Positions 34,734-46,179 of a stretch of DNA of 46,689 nucleotides are shown here, piece by piece. The position numbers were made by a program, and so were the translations under genes. This DNA is from Mycoplasmataceae bacterium (GTDB taxonomy: Bacteria > Bacillota_I > Bacilli_A > Mycoplasmatales > Mycoplasmoidaceae): positions 1-46,689 of the forward strand of contig JAITXG010000008.1 of the NCBI GenBank assembly GCA_031284865.1, given 5' to 3'. The notes beneath the pieces are model-generated. The model saw only the letters and a program-made list of their open reading frames with translations. It did no database searches and was not told where the DNA came from. The stretch's first letter is position 1; each line of letters begins with the position of its first letter.

Positions 34734-34745
34734 ACTAATAATAAA

Positions 34746-35063
34746 TTAAGTATTGATATTCGTATTAATGAATTCAATTATTTTTTCTTTTGGGGTAAAA
34801 CCAGTGAAAAAGTTACTAATTTTACCTTTTTTAAAGAAAAAAATGGTTGGAATAGAGCGCACTTGGTAAAGGTTTGCTATATCATTTGCTTGATCAACAT
34901 TGATTTTTCCAAACTTCACTTGTTTAAACTGTTTTGCAACATCTTCTAAGATGGGAGACAGCATTTGGCACGGTCCACACCAATCAGCATAAAAATCTAC
35001 CACAACGCATTCATCGGCAATAAAGTCGCTAAAATCTTTGGAATTTAAATTGGTTATGGACAT
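34746..35063 (-). CDS. trxA: Thioredoxin
   Basis: Thioredoxin of 105 residues. The active site WCGPC follows VVDFYADW, and the cis-proline motif is RSIPTIFFFKKG. The ATG at 35063 follows the topA stop by 4 bases, so it is probably co-transcribed with topA. The frame extends upstream into topA in another frame, which is a shadow and not an extension. Its reductase is presumably the NADPH-motif-lacking flavoprotein at 726-1667. Confidence 0.96.
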   Translation of the reverse strand: MSITNLNSKDFSDFIADECVVVDFYADWCGPCQMLSPILEDVAKQFKQVKFGKINVDQANDIANLYQVRSIPTIFFFKKGKISNFFTGFTPKEKIIEFINTNINT

Positions 35064-35067
35064 AGAG

Positions 35068-37236
35068 TTATTTCTTTCCCTTAGCCTTAATTTTAGTAGT
35101 TTTTTTCTTGGGCTTAACGTTTTTACTCTTAATTTTTGTATTCTTATTCTTGCTATCAGTGTTTTTAAATTCAATGATTTTACCGTTTTTATCAACTTTA
35201 CGGATGTAATGACATGCTGGATAACCTGAACAGCCGATGAAACTTTGACCACGACGGTTAAGACGTTGTACTAAGTTTTTACCACACATTGGACACTTAT
35301 CATCCAATAGGACTGGTTTGGGAGAATTAGGGAATTCAGCGTATTTACACTTAGGAAAGTCGGAACAACCAATGAATTGTGTACCGGTTCTTTTAGAAAC
35401 ACGGTATACAAGCGGTTTTTTACAAAGTGGGCAATTACGTCCAACTTTCTCTGGTCCGATTGTTTCCATGGTCTTTTCAGCTTTCACCATTTCTTTATCA
35501 AATTGTGGTTTAAAGTCATCAAGAATTCATTCTTTTCATCGTTCATCACTATTAGCGATGTCATCAAGATGTGCTTCCATCTCTTTAGTGAACTCTTTGT
35601 CAAGAATCTCAGGGAAGAATTCTTGTAAGTTTTTAACCACAACGTTGCCTAACGGTAACATAACATATGCTCGACCTTCAAGACGTGCATAACCACGTTC
35701 GATCGCCATGTTAGCCATGGAACGATATGTCGAAGGACGTCCGACACCGGCTTCATCTAGAGCCTTGATTAAACTCGCTTGGTTAAATCTTGGTGGTGGC
35801 ATTGAAGTATGTTCTTTTACTTCAATAGTCTTGGCTTGTAGATTCATACCAACTTTAAGTTTAGACAACTGGATATCATGTTCCACTTCATGATCTTCAT
35901 AATGTTGATAGATTTTCTTATATCCATCAAACAATAAACGACGGTTATATGTATAAAACTTGTTTTGGTTATTATTTAAACGGACGATGGTGTTTTCATA
36001 GATGGCTTGGGTCATGAAGGCAGCAATGGTACGTGCTCAAATTAACTTATATAAAGCATATTCATCGCGAGAAATAAGCGGTTTTAATTTCTCGGGGGTG
36101 CTATATGGATCAATGACGCGAATCGCTTCATGTGCATCCTGAATATTATTGGCATTATTGGTTTTCTTAGATGTGCCAAAGGTACGAGCTTGGTAATACT
36201 TCTCACCATATTTGCTAATAATAAATTTCTTAGCACTTGCCGCAAATGTATCAGCAATACGGATACTATCAGTACGAGGGTATGAGATTAAAGCAGTGTG
36301 TTCACCATTAATCTTAATACCTTCATATAAATGCTGAGCGATTACTGTTACCCTTCCTACGTTTCAACCTAATTTATTAATAGCATCTTGTTGTAATGTT
36401 GATGTTTTATAAGGGTCTTTAGGGTTGTTGTGGTACTCCTTTGGGTCATCAATAGAATAAATTTTAAAATCTTTACCTAAGCTATCTTTAACGATTTGGG
36501 CAGAATCAGGATCTTGAAAATCAACACCCGATCCTTGCTCTTCCTCAATTTGTTTAATTCTAACGTTTTTAAGTTTTTTGTTAACTTCACGGAGAATTAA
36601 TTTTGCTTCGGCATCAATCATCGCATCTAATGTTCATCATTTAGTTTCTTTAAAAGCTTCGATTAATTTTTCACGATCATAAATAAACTTTAAAGCAATA
36701 GTTTGTACTCGGCCTGCTGAAGTACCGTGCAATTTTTGACGTACCAACTTGGAAAGGCGGTAACCAACTAAACGATCTAAAATTCGTCTAGCAAATTGCG
36801 ATTGCACTCAACGAATATCAATTTTACGAGGATTTTTTAGCGCTTCAACAATAGCGTCCTTAGTGATTTCATTGAAGGTAATACGAAATGTTTTGGCTTT
36901 ATCTTTATCGTTGAGTACTTCATAAACGTGTCATGAAATAGCTTCACCTTCACGGTCCGGGTCAGTTGCAAGATAGACGTTTTCAGCTTTGCTAGCTTCG
37001 TCTTTGATTTCGTTAATAATTTCCTGTTTAGATTTACCGAAATTATCTTTATTCTTTTTTGATGAAGAAATTATTCATTTTGGTTCTAATGTCTTTTCAT
37101 CGAACCCCATGCCTCTAGTAGTTAAATCACGGATATGCCCGATGGTTGCCATGATTTTAAAACCGTCATCTTTCAAATATTTTCCAATAGTTTCAATCTT
37201 GTTAGGAGATTCGATAATTAATAAATTCTTACTCAT
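35068..37236 (-). CDS. topA: DNA topoisomerase I
   Basis: Type IA topoisomerase of 722 residues that removes negative supercoils. The Toprim domain begins KNLLIIESPNK and has the acidic triad ATDPDREGEAISWH; the catalytic Tyr is in ISYPRTDS (residue 319). SAGRVQT is also conserved. Two Cys4 zinc fingers follow (CPLCKKP..C..FPKC and CPMCGKN..C..YPAC), then a Lys-rich tail. At least seven TGA tryptophans occur. The upstream DprA-like gene keeps the dprA-topA order of Firmicutes. Confidence 0.97.
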
Positions 37237-37270
37237 GATTCCAAAATTATAGCATTAAGTAGCCCAATAT

Positions 37271-38005
37271 TTAATTTTTGATTACAAATGCATTATGAAG
37301 TTCTTCTCCATTACGAATTATTTTAATATTGTCTTTTGATCAACTTTCATTAGCATGAATGCTATTATTACAAACAATTTTGTAAACAGTATTCTCTTCA
37401 CGCTGACAATAATCAAGTTTATCTTTGACGGATTCATAATCATCATTGCCAATGAACAACACCTTATTATTATGTCCTAGCAAGATTTTGTCAATATCTT
37501 GGAGGCTGTGTGTGGAAGTATCACGATTTTCATAGGCATCACTAAAAATTAAGGTGTGATCATGCATATAGCGGAAAACAGTTTTAATGTATGAATTGTT
37601 AATCCCATATGGAATATAAATATTAACTTTGAAGTTTAATGTCAACATTTTCTTAATATCGGCAAAATTAGTATGATCTAAGGCATAAATAAACACATAT
37701 CCAAATTCATTAAGTATTTTTAGGTATTGGATGTTAATCGTGTTCAAACTGCCATGGAGAGAAATAAGCTTCTCCTCAAAGTTTGTGATGTCTCCCTGAT
37801 AGAATAAGACAAAAGGTGGTTTATTAATCCTTTTGAAGTATTTAGGGTAATTTTGATCAGCTACGGTCAAATATTCACATCGTACTATGCTAATTGCTTT
37901 CTTAACATGTTTAATGTCTACTTGTTCATGATCTATGATCGCCCTGTATACAGCTGACCAGTCACCTTTATACTTTAAGACAAAATATAGTAATACCTCA
38001 TTCAT
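37271..38005 (-). CDS. Degenerate DprA/Smf-like protein
   Basis: A 244-residue protein that I take to be a decayed DprA. The short stretch YPKYFKRINKPPFVLFYQGD matches the DprA pattern that precedes its Rossmann fold, and the gene lies directly before topA, as dprA does in Bacillus. The GSR and GLARGID motifs that bind ssDNA in DprA are absent (SLHGSLNT and YALDHTN instead), so ssDNA and RecA loading is unlikely. The start is ATG 38005, because GGGAGG lies 7 bases upstream; the earlier ATG 38029 lies ahead of that site. The C-terminus reads through one TGA. Confidence 0.6.
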
Positions 38006-38070
38006 TGTCTTTACCTCCCTAATATACATTTAGGAGAAAATTTTGAAAATTACTTATTTTTTTTATTTTA

Positions 38071-39996
38071 TTAACTATTAGTGCAGAGGTACTCAATGAG
38101 GAAATACACGGCAATCATTGCTCTTACGTCGTTTTCACAATAGACTTTTAAGTTGCAAATTATTTTTCCTCATTCCGCAAGATTGACTAGTCCAAAGAAT
38201 CGTTTGGAGGTGATATTCAGGGCATCACTACCATTTTGGACATCCGGCAGTTGGTGGTAATCTTTACATTTAGCTCGTTTATAAATGTCAGGATAGTGGT
38301 TTTGAATGACCTCTAAAACGAATTTAATGGAGAAATAGCCATATAACTCTTCAAAGAGCACACAATTCATCCGCGGACTGAAGAAATTAGCAAGATCAAC
38401 TAGATTGGCAACGATTAAATTAATTTTTTCGGTATAAATGGGGTCATTGATTATCTCATTCATTTTTAGTAACTGTGTTTTTTCAAAACTTTGGTTATAA
38501 ACGATGTAACTGTATTGTGAAGCATCGCTTTTTGGATAAATGGTATCAACAATCATCTTAAAGTCATTAATGGTAATGTTCTGGGGGTCAAGTACAATAT
38601 TGTTTGCTTCTGAAAGTAAATTGTTCTCTTCCATGATAACTGAAACCTGTGTCACGATTTGTTGACAAGGGAGTGAATTATCGATGACACGAACGGCTGG
38701 ATTAATGCTTTCAAAATCAAAATAGACCTTTTTGGATCGGATGTCTTGAAATAATGCTCTGGTTTTTTCAATATTCAATGCACCATATTGGAATTTAGTA
38801 AAACCATCCTTGCCTTGTAAAGCGCGGTATAGGGCATTGACTGATGTATTTTTAGAGCCTGTATCTTCGATGAATTGTACTAAATGTTTTAAATTTTTCA
38901 CATTATTTGTGAAAGCTTTATATTGTAATGGGTATTGAATGATAAGGTTTGAATAGTTCATTGGAAACAATGGCGGTTTTTGTTTTCAATAAATTTTTAG
39001 TTGTTTCATGTAATCAAAATTTTTAATTTTATTACCATAGTTGGCATATGGTAATAATGAAGGTTCGTCGACCATTTGATGATCACTCAGAATTTGGATG
39101 ACGCGATCAAATTCTTGCGGATCAGTGTAGCGCCTTACTGCAACAGTATAAGAACTTTTTGGATCACTTTGGAAAGAAGGGTGTCCAGTGAGCATATCTT
39201 TAAGCAATACATTACGACTTTGACCTAAACGGGCACTTTGCTCGAGTTGTAGCCACTCATTTATATTTCTGCCTTGAACCTTTTTTACATGAGATCCAGT
39301 TTTGGTGTCAGTACCATACGGAGTTATGATGAAATGGATTTCATTCTTCGAACATAAGTCATAAGCAACAACGCACAAGGCATAATGTTCAATGTGTTTG
39401 CCAAATTCCGCTTGTAAGAAGTGGTTAATGATGTGGTGCTGGTACAACATATCAACCACATGGACTAATTTAGGGGCGGTTGTACCTTTAACTTCGATTA
39501 GATGGATCTCATTATTTTTTTTAATGAAGGCATCAGGTTTGGCAATAGCTAAACCCTTGTAAATAAAAACCGGTTGGAAAATAATGATGTTGTCATGTTT
39601 TGTTAGCAACTCTTTGGTATAAGCTGCTTGCTCTTGCAAATCGTAATTATCTTTGAAGATGACATCGAAATCAAATACCCTACAGTCTTTAAAATCGCTT
39701 TGCGCAGCGATAAATTTACGTGATTGTTGATCAATTAAAATTCCTTCAAATATTTTTGGATTAGAAAAATCAATTTCACTTTTCTCGTCCTTCATAGCAT
39801 CAATTAATTCTTTGGGATCAGTTTGATCTTCAAAAATAAAATCTTCAATTTCACTAGATTCGGAAGTGATCTTAGTTTTATTAGTGATGTACTCACTTAA
39901 TTGATCATCATTTCACAACCATTGGTCTTCCGACCAAGTGAAGTAATGGATAAAATCATACTTTCGTATAAATTGTGGTCGATGAATTTTAGGCAT
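38071..39996 (-). CDS. PD-(D/E)XK plus DEDDy nuclease, DUF2779 (UU173-like)
   Basis: Two-domain nuclease candidate of 641 residues. Residues 140-190 carry a RecB/Cas4-like PD-(D/E)XK motif: KPDAF (Asp 155), then IEVKGTT (Glu 168, Lys 170) and a later YQ. The C-terminal part has an RNase H-like DEDDy pattern: YFDFES (Asp 427, Glu 429) as Exo I, a YNQSFE stretch, and YCEND (Tyr 619, Asp 623) as Exo III. This combination is that of DUF2779 proteins such as Ureaplasma UU173. The ATG lies 2 bases after the stop of the AsnA-like gene, with no ribosome binding site, so it is translated by coupling. Family known, substrate unknown. Confidence 0.75.
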
Positions 39997-39998
39997 AA

Positions 39999-41012
39999 CT
40001 ACATGATTTCTATTTTGTTAGATTTAACAAAACTCATAAATTGGTCATCCCAACATGAGTTGACGACTTCCGCTAAATGATACTTTGATAAATTAATTAA
40101 TACTAAATTAGAGAAGAAAATTTCAACACCAATATTTTGATTAGTTTTGACATCTAGTTGAAAAACTGTCTCATCATAGATATGGGATTGCAATAAAGTT
40201 GGCTGATCATTGAGCAATTGTTTCTTAATGGCTTCCAATGAGGGACGAGGTGAAATTTTAATAATGGGTAAGACCTTATTTGTTTCTTTACTATGAATAA
40301 AGAGCATAGATGTAGTTTTATAGTCATCGGATGTCGCTTTACCATAGATTAAACGCTGATTATTTTTTAATGATTTGCAAACTTCCCAAATAACTGTTGG
40401 GCCATTAGCAATAACATACATCTCTAAAGCTGTTTTAATTGTTGATGTGGGATAACGTTTAATCAATTGGTCAATTGTGATGTAATGGATATTAAGCTTT
40501 TGATACGATGGTAATTTAATATCATCTAATAGTTCATTCTCATTTACATTCTTAATATCTGAAAACAAATTATCATAAACATTTTTGAGTGGTTCAACAT
40601 TATTAGTCAAATCATAAATAGTATTTAATTCTAAGATAAATGATTTACTAACCATACTATCGGTAGCGGTACAATAGGCGTCACGATTAACTACGTCAAT
40701 GTAGGCATAAATGCCGTTACCTTTATCAATATTCATACGCCACGATGTATAACGCATGTAATTAGCAATGTCACAATAGAATTGACTAATGATATTAACG
40801 TTCTTATTATCGAAACTGATAAATCGTTGATCTTTATAACTGGTGTTCCAATTTTCATCAACATTAGTTAGACATGGTGCATCAATGAAGGCGGCTTTGT
40901 GTTTGTGACGAATAGCTTGTGACAATAGTTCATGGTAACGCGAGATGTAATATCGTGTTTTCTGCATGTCATATAGTGGCTTGTAATTAGTAGGAAAATA
41001 ATTCCGTGCCAT
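39999..41012 (-). CDS. AsnA-like protein with lost active-site motifs
   Basis: A 337-residue protein that aligns along its length with aspartate-ammonia ligase (AsnA, about 330 residues, class II tRNA synthetase fold). Landmarks in order are QKTRYYISRYHELLSQ, DAPCLTNVDENWN, YMRYTSW then GNGIYAYIDVVNRDAY, YITIDQLIKRYPTS, and YGKATSDDY. Key parts have changed: the VDQWDWE of AsnA reads VSKSFILE, and the motif 3 GGGIGQSR reads QNIGVEIFF, losing the ATP-contacting Arg. It is therefore likely not an asparagine synthetase. It is uninterrupted, so not a plain pseudogene. It abuts lysS with no gap and precedes a nuclease by 2 bases. This is my own alignment from memory; a search is needed. Confidence 0.6.
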   Translation of the reverse strand: MARNYFPTNYKPLYDMQKTRYYISRYHELLSQAIRHKHKAAFIDAPCLTNVDENWNTSYKDQRFISFDNKNVNIISQFYCDIANYMRYTSWRMNIDKGNGIYAYIDVVNRDAYCTATDSMVSKSFILELNTIYDLTNNVEPLKNVYDNLFSDIKNVNENELLDDIKLPSYQKLNIHYITIDQLIKRYPTSTIKTALEMYVIANGPTVIWEVCKSLKNNQRLIYGKATSDDYKTTSMLFIHSKETNKVLPIIKISPRPSLEAIKKQLLNDQPTLLQSHIYDETVFQLDVKTNQNIGVEIFFSNLVLINLSKYHLAEVVNSCWDDQFMSFVKSNKIEIM

Positions 41013-42485
<1,473 letters not shown>

Positions 42486-42523
42486 GGCAATTTTATTTTA
42501 TGTACTTATTATATAATCTATCA

Positions 42524-42529
42524 TATAAT
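42524..42529 (+). promoter_or_regulatory. -10 box of rpmB
   Basis: TATAAT 33 bases before the rpmB ATG, in the short gap shared with the divergent lysS gene. The leader contains TTAGGAAA as ribosome binding site. Confidence 0.45.
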
Positions 42530-42561
42530 TGTAAAACAATAAACCAAAGATTAGGAAAACT

Positions 42562-42759
42562 ATGAGTCGTCGCGATGAAATCACCGGTAAAGGACCTTTA
42601 AGCGGTAATAAAAGAAGTCATGCATTAAATCATTCACGTCGTGTTTGAAATGCTAATTTGCAAACTGTTCGTATTAAAACAGGCAAAACAACTTCTAAAA
42701 GAATTAAAGTCTCTACCAGAACACTTAAAACATTAAAAAAACAAAACAAAGTTGCTTAA
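42562..42759 (+). CDS. rpmB: 50S ribosomal protein L28
   Basis: L28 of 65 residues. It has the family start in which a basic R-R-D-E-I-T-G-K-G-P is followed by GNKRSHALNHSRRVW and a basic core (VRIKTGKTTSKRIKVSTRTLKTL). One tryptophan is TGA, so the gene is invisible in the standard code. AGGAAA lies before the ATG at 42562. It stands alone with its own terminator. Confidence 0.93.
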
Positions 42760-42761
42760 TA

Positions 42762-42796
42762 AAAAACTCATCTAGAAATTAGGTGAGTTTTTACTT
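42762..42796. terminator. Bidirectional terminator between rpmB and the hibernation factor gene
   Basis: AAAACTCATCT pairs with AGGTGAGTTTT around a short AGAAATT loop, with T-runs on both strands. It separates the convergent rpmB and ribosome hibernation factor genes and slightly overlaps the latter's stop. Confidence 0.75.
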
Positions 42797-43084
42797 TTCG
42801 TATCTTGTTTTTACACGACGTAAACGATCTAAAATTTTATCGGTTGCTAAGTTAATGGATGTCAATACATCATTAGCGCGACCTTCAGCGTTTAGGATAC
42901 CTTTTCCTTTAACTTGAACATTAAGTCGAGTAGTGAACGATTGCTGTTTATCATAAAAGACAATTTCAGCTTTTACATCGGGCATGACAAATTTGAAATC
43001 TTCAAATTTCCCGATCTTTTCTTCTAAGTGTGATGCAACAGCATCAGATTTAGTACAACCTTTTCAGCGAATGGTATATGTCAT
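42791..43084 (-). CDS. hpf: Ribosome hibernation promoting factor, short form
   Basis: HPF/YfiA-type protein of 97 residues that binds the decoding centre of idle ribosomes. It begins MTYTIRWKGC and has the family's ASHLEEKIGKFEDF helix, a beta strand AEIVFYDK and the second helix LATDKILDRLRRVKTRY. It is the short form without the dimerisation domain. The start at 43084 is supported by AGAGGA upstream and includes a TGA tryptophan. It follows the DJ-1 gene by 12 bases. Confidence 0.85.
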
Positions 43085-43096
43085 GGTGATAATCCT

Positions 43097-43657
43097 CTAT
43101 TTTAAAAATAACATTTCTTTAGCAACGGCTTTAGCTTTACTAGCATTTTCGAAATATTCAATCACTTTGAAAGCAAAGCGACTAGCTGTACCTGGACCTG
43201 AAGCAGTAATGAAGTTTTTACTAACGACAACATCTTGATTGACATAGTTAGTATCAAACTTATTCTCTTGGACACCCGGGTAACATGTCACCTTGATATT
43301 TGGTTCGAGGATACCTCATGAGTAGAAACACTCTGTGGCTGCACAGATTGCCATGAAAGCAATTTTAGGATTTTTGTAGTTCTTTTTAGCAAAAGCCACT
43401 AATCGAGGAGCAACTTCTTCGTTAAATTGGTTATGACCAGCTCCACCTGGTAAATAAATAGCGTGGTATTGTACAAGATTCTCTTTCATTAAGACTTCAT
43501 CACAAGAAACTTTAATGCCATGACTTAAGATAACGTTTTTCTTTTTCTCAACCGAAATTAGCTTTACTAGGAAGCCAGCACGTCTTCAAATATCAACAGG
43601 AACAACTAACTCAGTATCTTCAGTCTCGTTCGCCACCATTACTGCTATTCTAATCAT
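43097..43657 (-). CDS. DJ-1/PfpI family protein
   Basis: DJ-1/ThiJ fold protein of 186 residues. The Glu of ETEDTELVVPVDIWRRAG, the YLPGGAGH loop and the nucleophile Cys in FMAICAATE are in place. Such proteins act as glyoxalase III or protein/nucleotide deglycase, or as redox sensors. The frame contains TGA tryptophans. A TATAAT box at 43681-43686 and AGAGGT precede the ATG. It probably forms an operon with the hibernation factor gene. Confidence 0.9.
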
Positions 43658-43850
43658 ATTTACCTCTATCGTTGGTATCTATTATAACTCAACATTCCAT
43701 TTTCCCCACCCTTATCCGTCTTAACTGGGGGTATTTCGGCATGAATTACACGAAATTAAGCTTAAAATGCTTGCTTTCAAATTATCTTTTTATTTGTATC
43801 TTTATTTAAATCCAGCTAATAAAAAATATAATAATTACAAGGAGAATATT
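43658..43850. other. Divergent promoter region of DJ-1 and superoxide reductase
   Basis: The gap carries a minus-strand TATAAT (43681-43686) for the DJ-1 gene and a plus-strand TATAAT (43827-43832) with AAGGAG (43839-43844) for the superoxide reductase gene. Between them lies a short GC-rich patch in which CCCC (about 43706) could pair with GGGG (about 43729). I see no clear operator. Confidence 0.5.
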
Positions 43851-44243
43851 ATGAAAGAAATCAAAATATATAAATGTGACATTTGTGGTAACATTGTCTT
43901 AAAGTTGGTGGATTTAACAGAGAAACTTGTTTGCTGTGGTGAACCCATGATTTTAATAAAGGCTAATAGTACAGATGGGGCTAACGAGAAGCATGTACCA
44001 TTCATTAAAGAAACAATTAAACCGTGTAAAGAATTGAATGGAGATATTACTGAAATTCAAGTTGGTAGTACCGTTCATCCGATGTTACCTGAACACCATA
44101 TCGCATGGATTGGAACTTTTAGTGATAAGTCTTGGGACATTAAATGATTAAATCCTACTGACAAACCAAACGTTATTACACTAGTTGAACCTAACGCCAC
44201 TGTTTACGAATATTGCAATCTACACGGCTTGTGAAAAAAATAA
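43851..44243 (+). CDS. Desulfoferrodoxin-type superoxide reductase
   Basis: Superoxide reductase of 130 residues, reducing superoxide to hydrogen peroxide without releasing oxygen. The N-terminal Center I domain has a four-Cys rubredoxin-like iron site (CDICG and LVCCGEPM). The catalytic Center II ligands are in EKHVPFI, STVHPMLPEHHI and the C-terminal YEYCNLHGLW, giving four His and one Cys. It is therefore the two-iron class I form and looks fully active. AAGGAG sets the start at 43851. Two TGA tryptophans occur. The enzyme belongs to anaerobes and micro-aerophiles and is uncommon in mycoplasmas. Confidence 0.93.
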
Positions 44244-44260
44244 GCGTCAAGCTTATTTAG
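44236..44260. terminator. Bidirectional terminator after superoxide reductase
   Basis: AAATAAGC pairs with GCTTATTT around the loop GTCAA, with A- and T-runs on either side. It spans the stops of the convergent superoxide reductase and membrane protein genes. Confidence 0.7.
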
Positions 44261-44732
44261 TTTGCGGGTGACAATAAAGGCGATAAGTGATACGATCAAT
44301 GTATCCCAGTTTATAAATTCACTTTAATTCTTTTAAAGAATACTTTTCAAGTTTCTCACTTTGATAGAAAGCCAACTTCTTAAGGTATTCAGTAGTTTGA
44401 AAGTATAGGCGTCTTGATTCTTTATACATAATGATGATAAATATGCCGATAATAAAGGCCACTATTGTCGCTAGAATGAATAACGCTAATCCAACATACA
44501 ACGCTCAACCAAATTTAACGGTGACAATGTAATTGGGATCAGAATCAGGGTTAAAACGTAAACCATACAAGTAAAAGAAAACACCACTAATACAATAAAA
44601 AAGGAAAATGATTCCAATAAACAATAAATAGAACTTAGTGAATTTTTGACGGGATTTAGCATCCTTGTGAATGCACATGGCTTTTATAAAGAGTTTATGA
44701 TATCATTTTGATTTTTGTTGATGCATATCCAT
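44253..44732 (-). CDS. Small membrane protein, unknown function
   Basis: A 159-residue protein with two membrane helices (about residues 34-55 and 81-102) and basic N- and C-terminal tails; I do not recognise a family. The C-terminal half (ESRRLYFQTTEYLKKLAF, then a Lys-rich helix) is probably cytosolic. The ATG overlaps the proS stop by one base (TAATG), so it is translationally coupled to proS. Three TGA tryptophans. A terminator shared with the superoxide reductase gene follows. Confidence 0.75.
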
Positions 44733-46147
44733 TAATAAGCCTTTGCAAAATAAACCATGTTCTTAGCTGGTTTACCAGTAAAGAAACATTTAGCTTTATT
44801 GGTTGGACCTTGGATACAACGCGGTGAAATACCAGTTTTTTCTTTTAACTGTTTTTCATCTTGGATATCACCGCCCCAAGGCGCTAACATGATTTTTTTC
44901 TCTTTGGATGCTTTCATAAAGTCTTCCATATTATCGACTTCAACGATTGATGAATGTAAACGATCATTCGCGATTTTATATAATGACTTTTGATATAAAT
45001 CTACTTCTTGGTTGATTGTTTTAACAACTTCACTAATTTTAATTGGCCGTTTAGTGCCTTGATCACGGCGAATTAAGGTTACTTCATCTTTTTCGACATC
45101 TTTAGGACCAATGGCGATTATAAAAGGCGTACCACTAACCTCTTGCTCGGCTATTTTATAACCCAAACCCTTATCACTATCGTCAATTTGAATGCGGAAG
45201 TGTGAGGCTAATGACTGTGATAAAGACGCAACAGTTGTTTTAACTTGCGGATTCTTATCACCAAAAATGGAAAGAATAGCAACTTGTGTTGGGGCAACAC
45301 CGAAAGGAAGAACTAAACCCTTATCATCGGAGTGTGACATGATAATTGCACCAATTAAACGAGTGGACATTCCTGCGGAAGTTTGGTAAATTAATTCAAA
45401 TTGATTATTTTTGTTTTGAAATTTAATTTGAAAGATATTAGAAAAGTTTTGTGCTAAATAGTGTGAAGTGCCACATTGTAAAGCCTGACCATCTTGCATT
45501 AATGCTTCAGCTGTGTATGTATTATCAGCACCAGCGAAGCGTTCACCTTCGGTTTTTTCACCAACTAAAACTGGTACACATAGGAAGTCGTTAAGAAACT
45601 TTTCATACTCTTTGATCATCGTTGCCGCTTGTTTTTGTGCTTCTAGTTGGTTTGCGTGCGCTGTGTGTAATTCTTGTCAAAAGAATTCAGAATTACGTAA
45701 GAAAGGGCGAGTATTTTTTTCCACACGAAAAACATTGCATCATTGGTTATATTTCAATGGCAAGTCGTTATAAGAATTAATGATTTTTTTAAAGTAATTA
45801 CAAAAAGCAACTTCACTAGTAGGGCGAATGACATAAGGTTCTTCTAAGGGTTGATCGCCTTTCTTTGTCACTAAGAATAATTCCGGAGCAAAACCTTCAA
45901 TGTGTTTTTTCTCTTTTACAAATTCATCATATTTTATAAAGAGTGGTAGTTGTACATTCTCAATTTGCAATGGTTTAAAACGACGATCAACTTCGTTGAC
46001 AATGTTTTGTCAAATGGATCAACCACGTGGTTGATAGATAATAACGCCTTTAATGGAAGAGTAATCCACTAACTTGGCTGCTTGAATAACGCTGGTGTAC
46101 CAATCAGCAAAGTTTTCTTCTCGTGTGACGATTCGTTCTAATTTCAT
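44732..46147 (-). CDS. proS: Prolyl-tRNA synthetase
   Basis: ProRS of 471 residues, in the short archaeal/eukaryote-like (ProS type 3) form without the editing insert. It starts MKLERIVTREENFADWYTSVIQAAKLVDYSSIKGVIIYQPRG, and the class II motifs [32 protein letters not shown] and GMSTRLIGAIIMSHSD are present. The C-terminal zinc-binding-like extension ends near TGKPAKNMVYFAKAY. Several TGA tryptophans occur. A TATAAT 7 bases before the ATG indicates a leaderless mRNA. Confidence 0.96.
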
Positions 46148-46153
46148 ATGTTA

Positions 46154-46159
46154 ATTATA
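46154..46159 (-). promoter_or_regulatory. -10 box of proS
   Basis: TATAAT on the minus strand ends 7 bases before the proS ATG (46147), which predicts a leaderless mRNA, although sufB lies just 32 bases upstream. Confidence 0.5.
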
Positions 46160-46179
46160 TAAACTAATTTAAATATTCA

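Noticed and set aside
43767-43850. Upstream extension of the superoxide reductase gene
   Set aside because: The ATG at 43851 has an AAGGAG site and matches the family start; the extension lies over the promoter.
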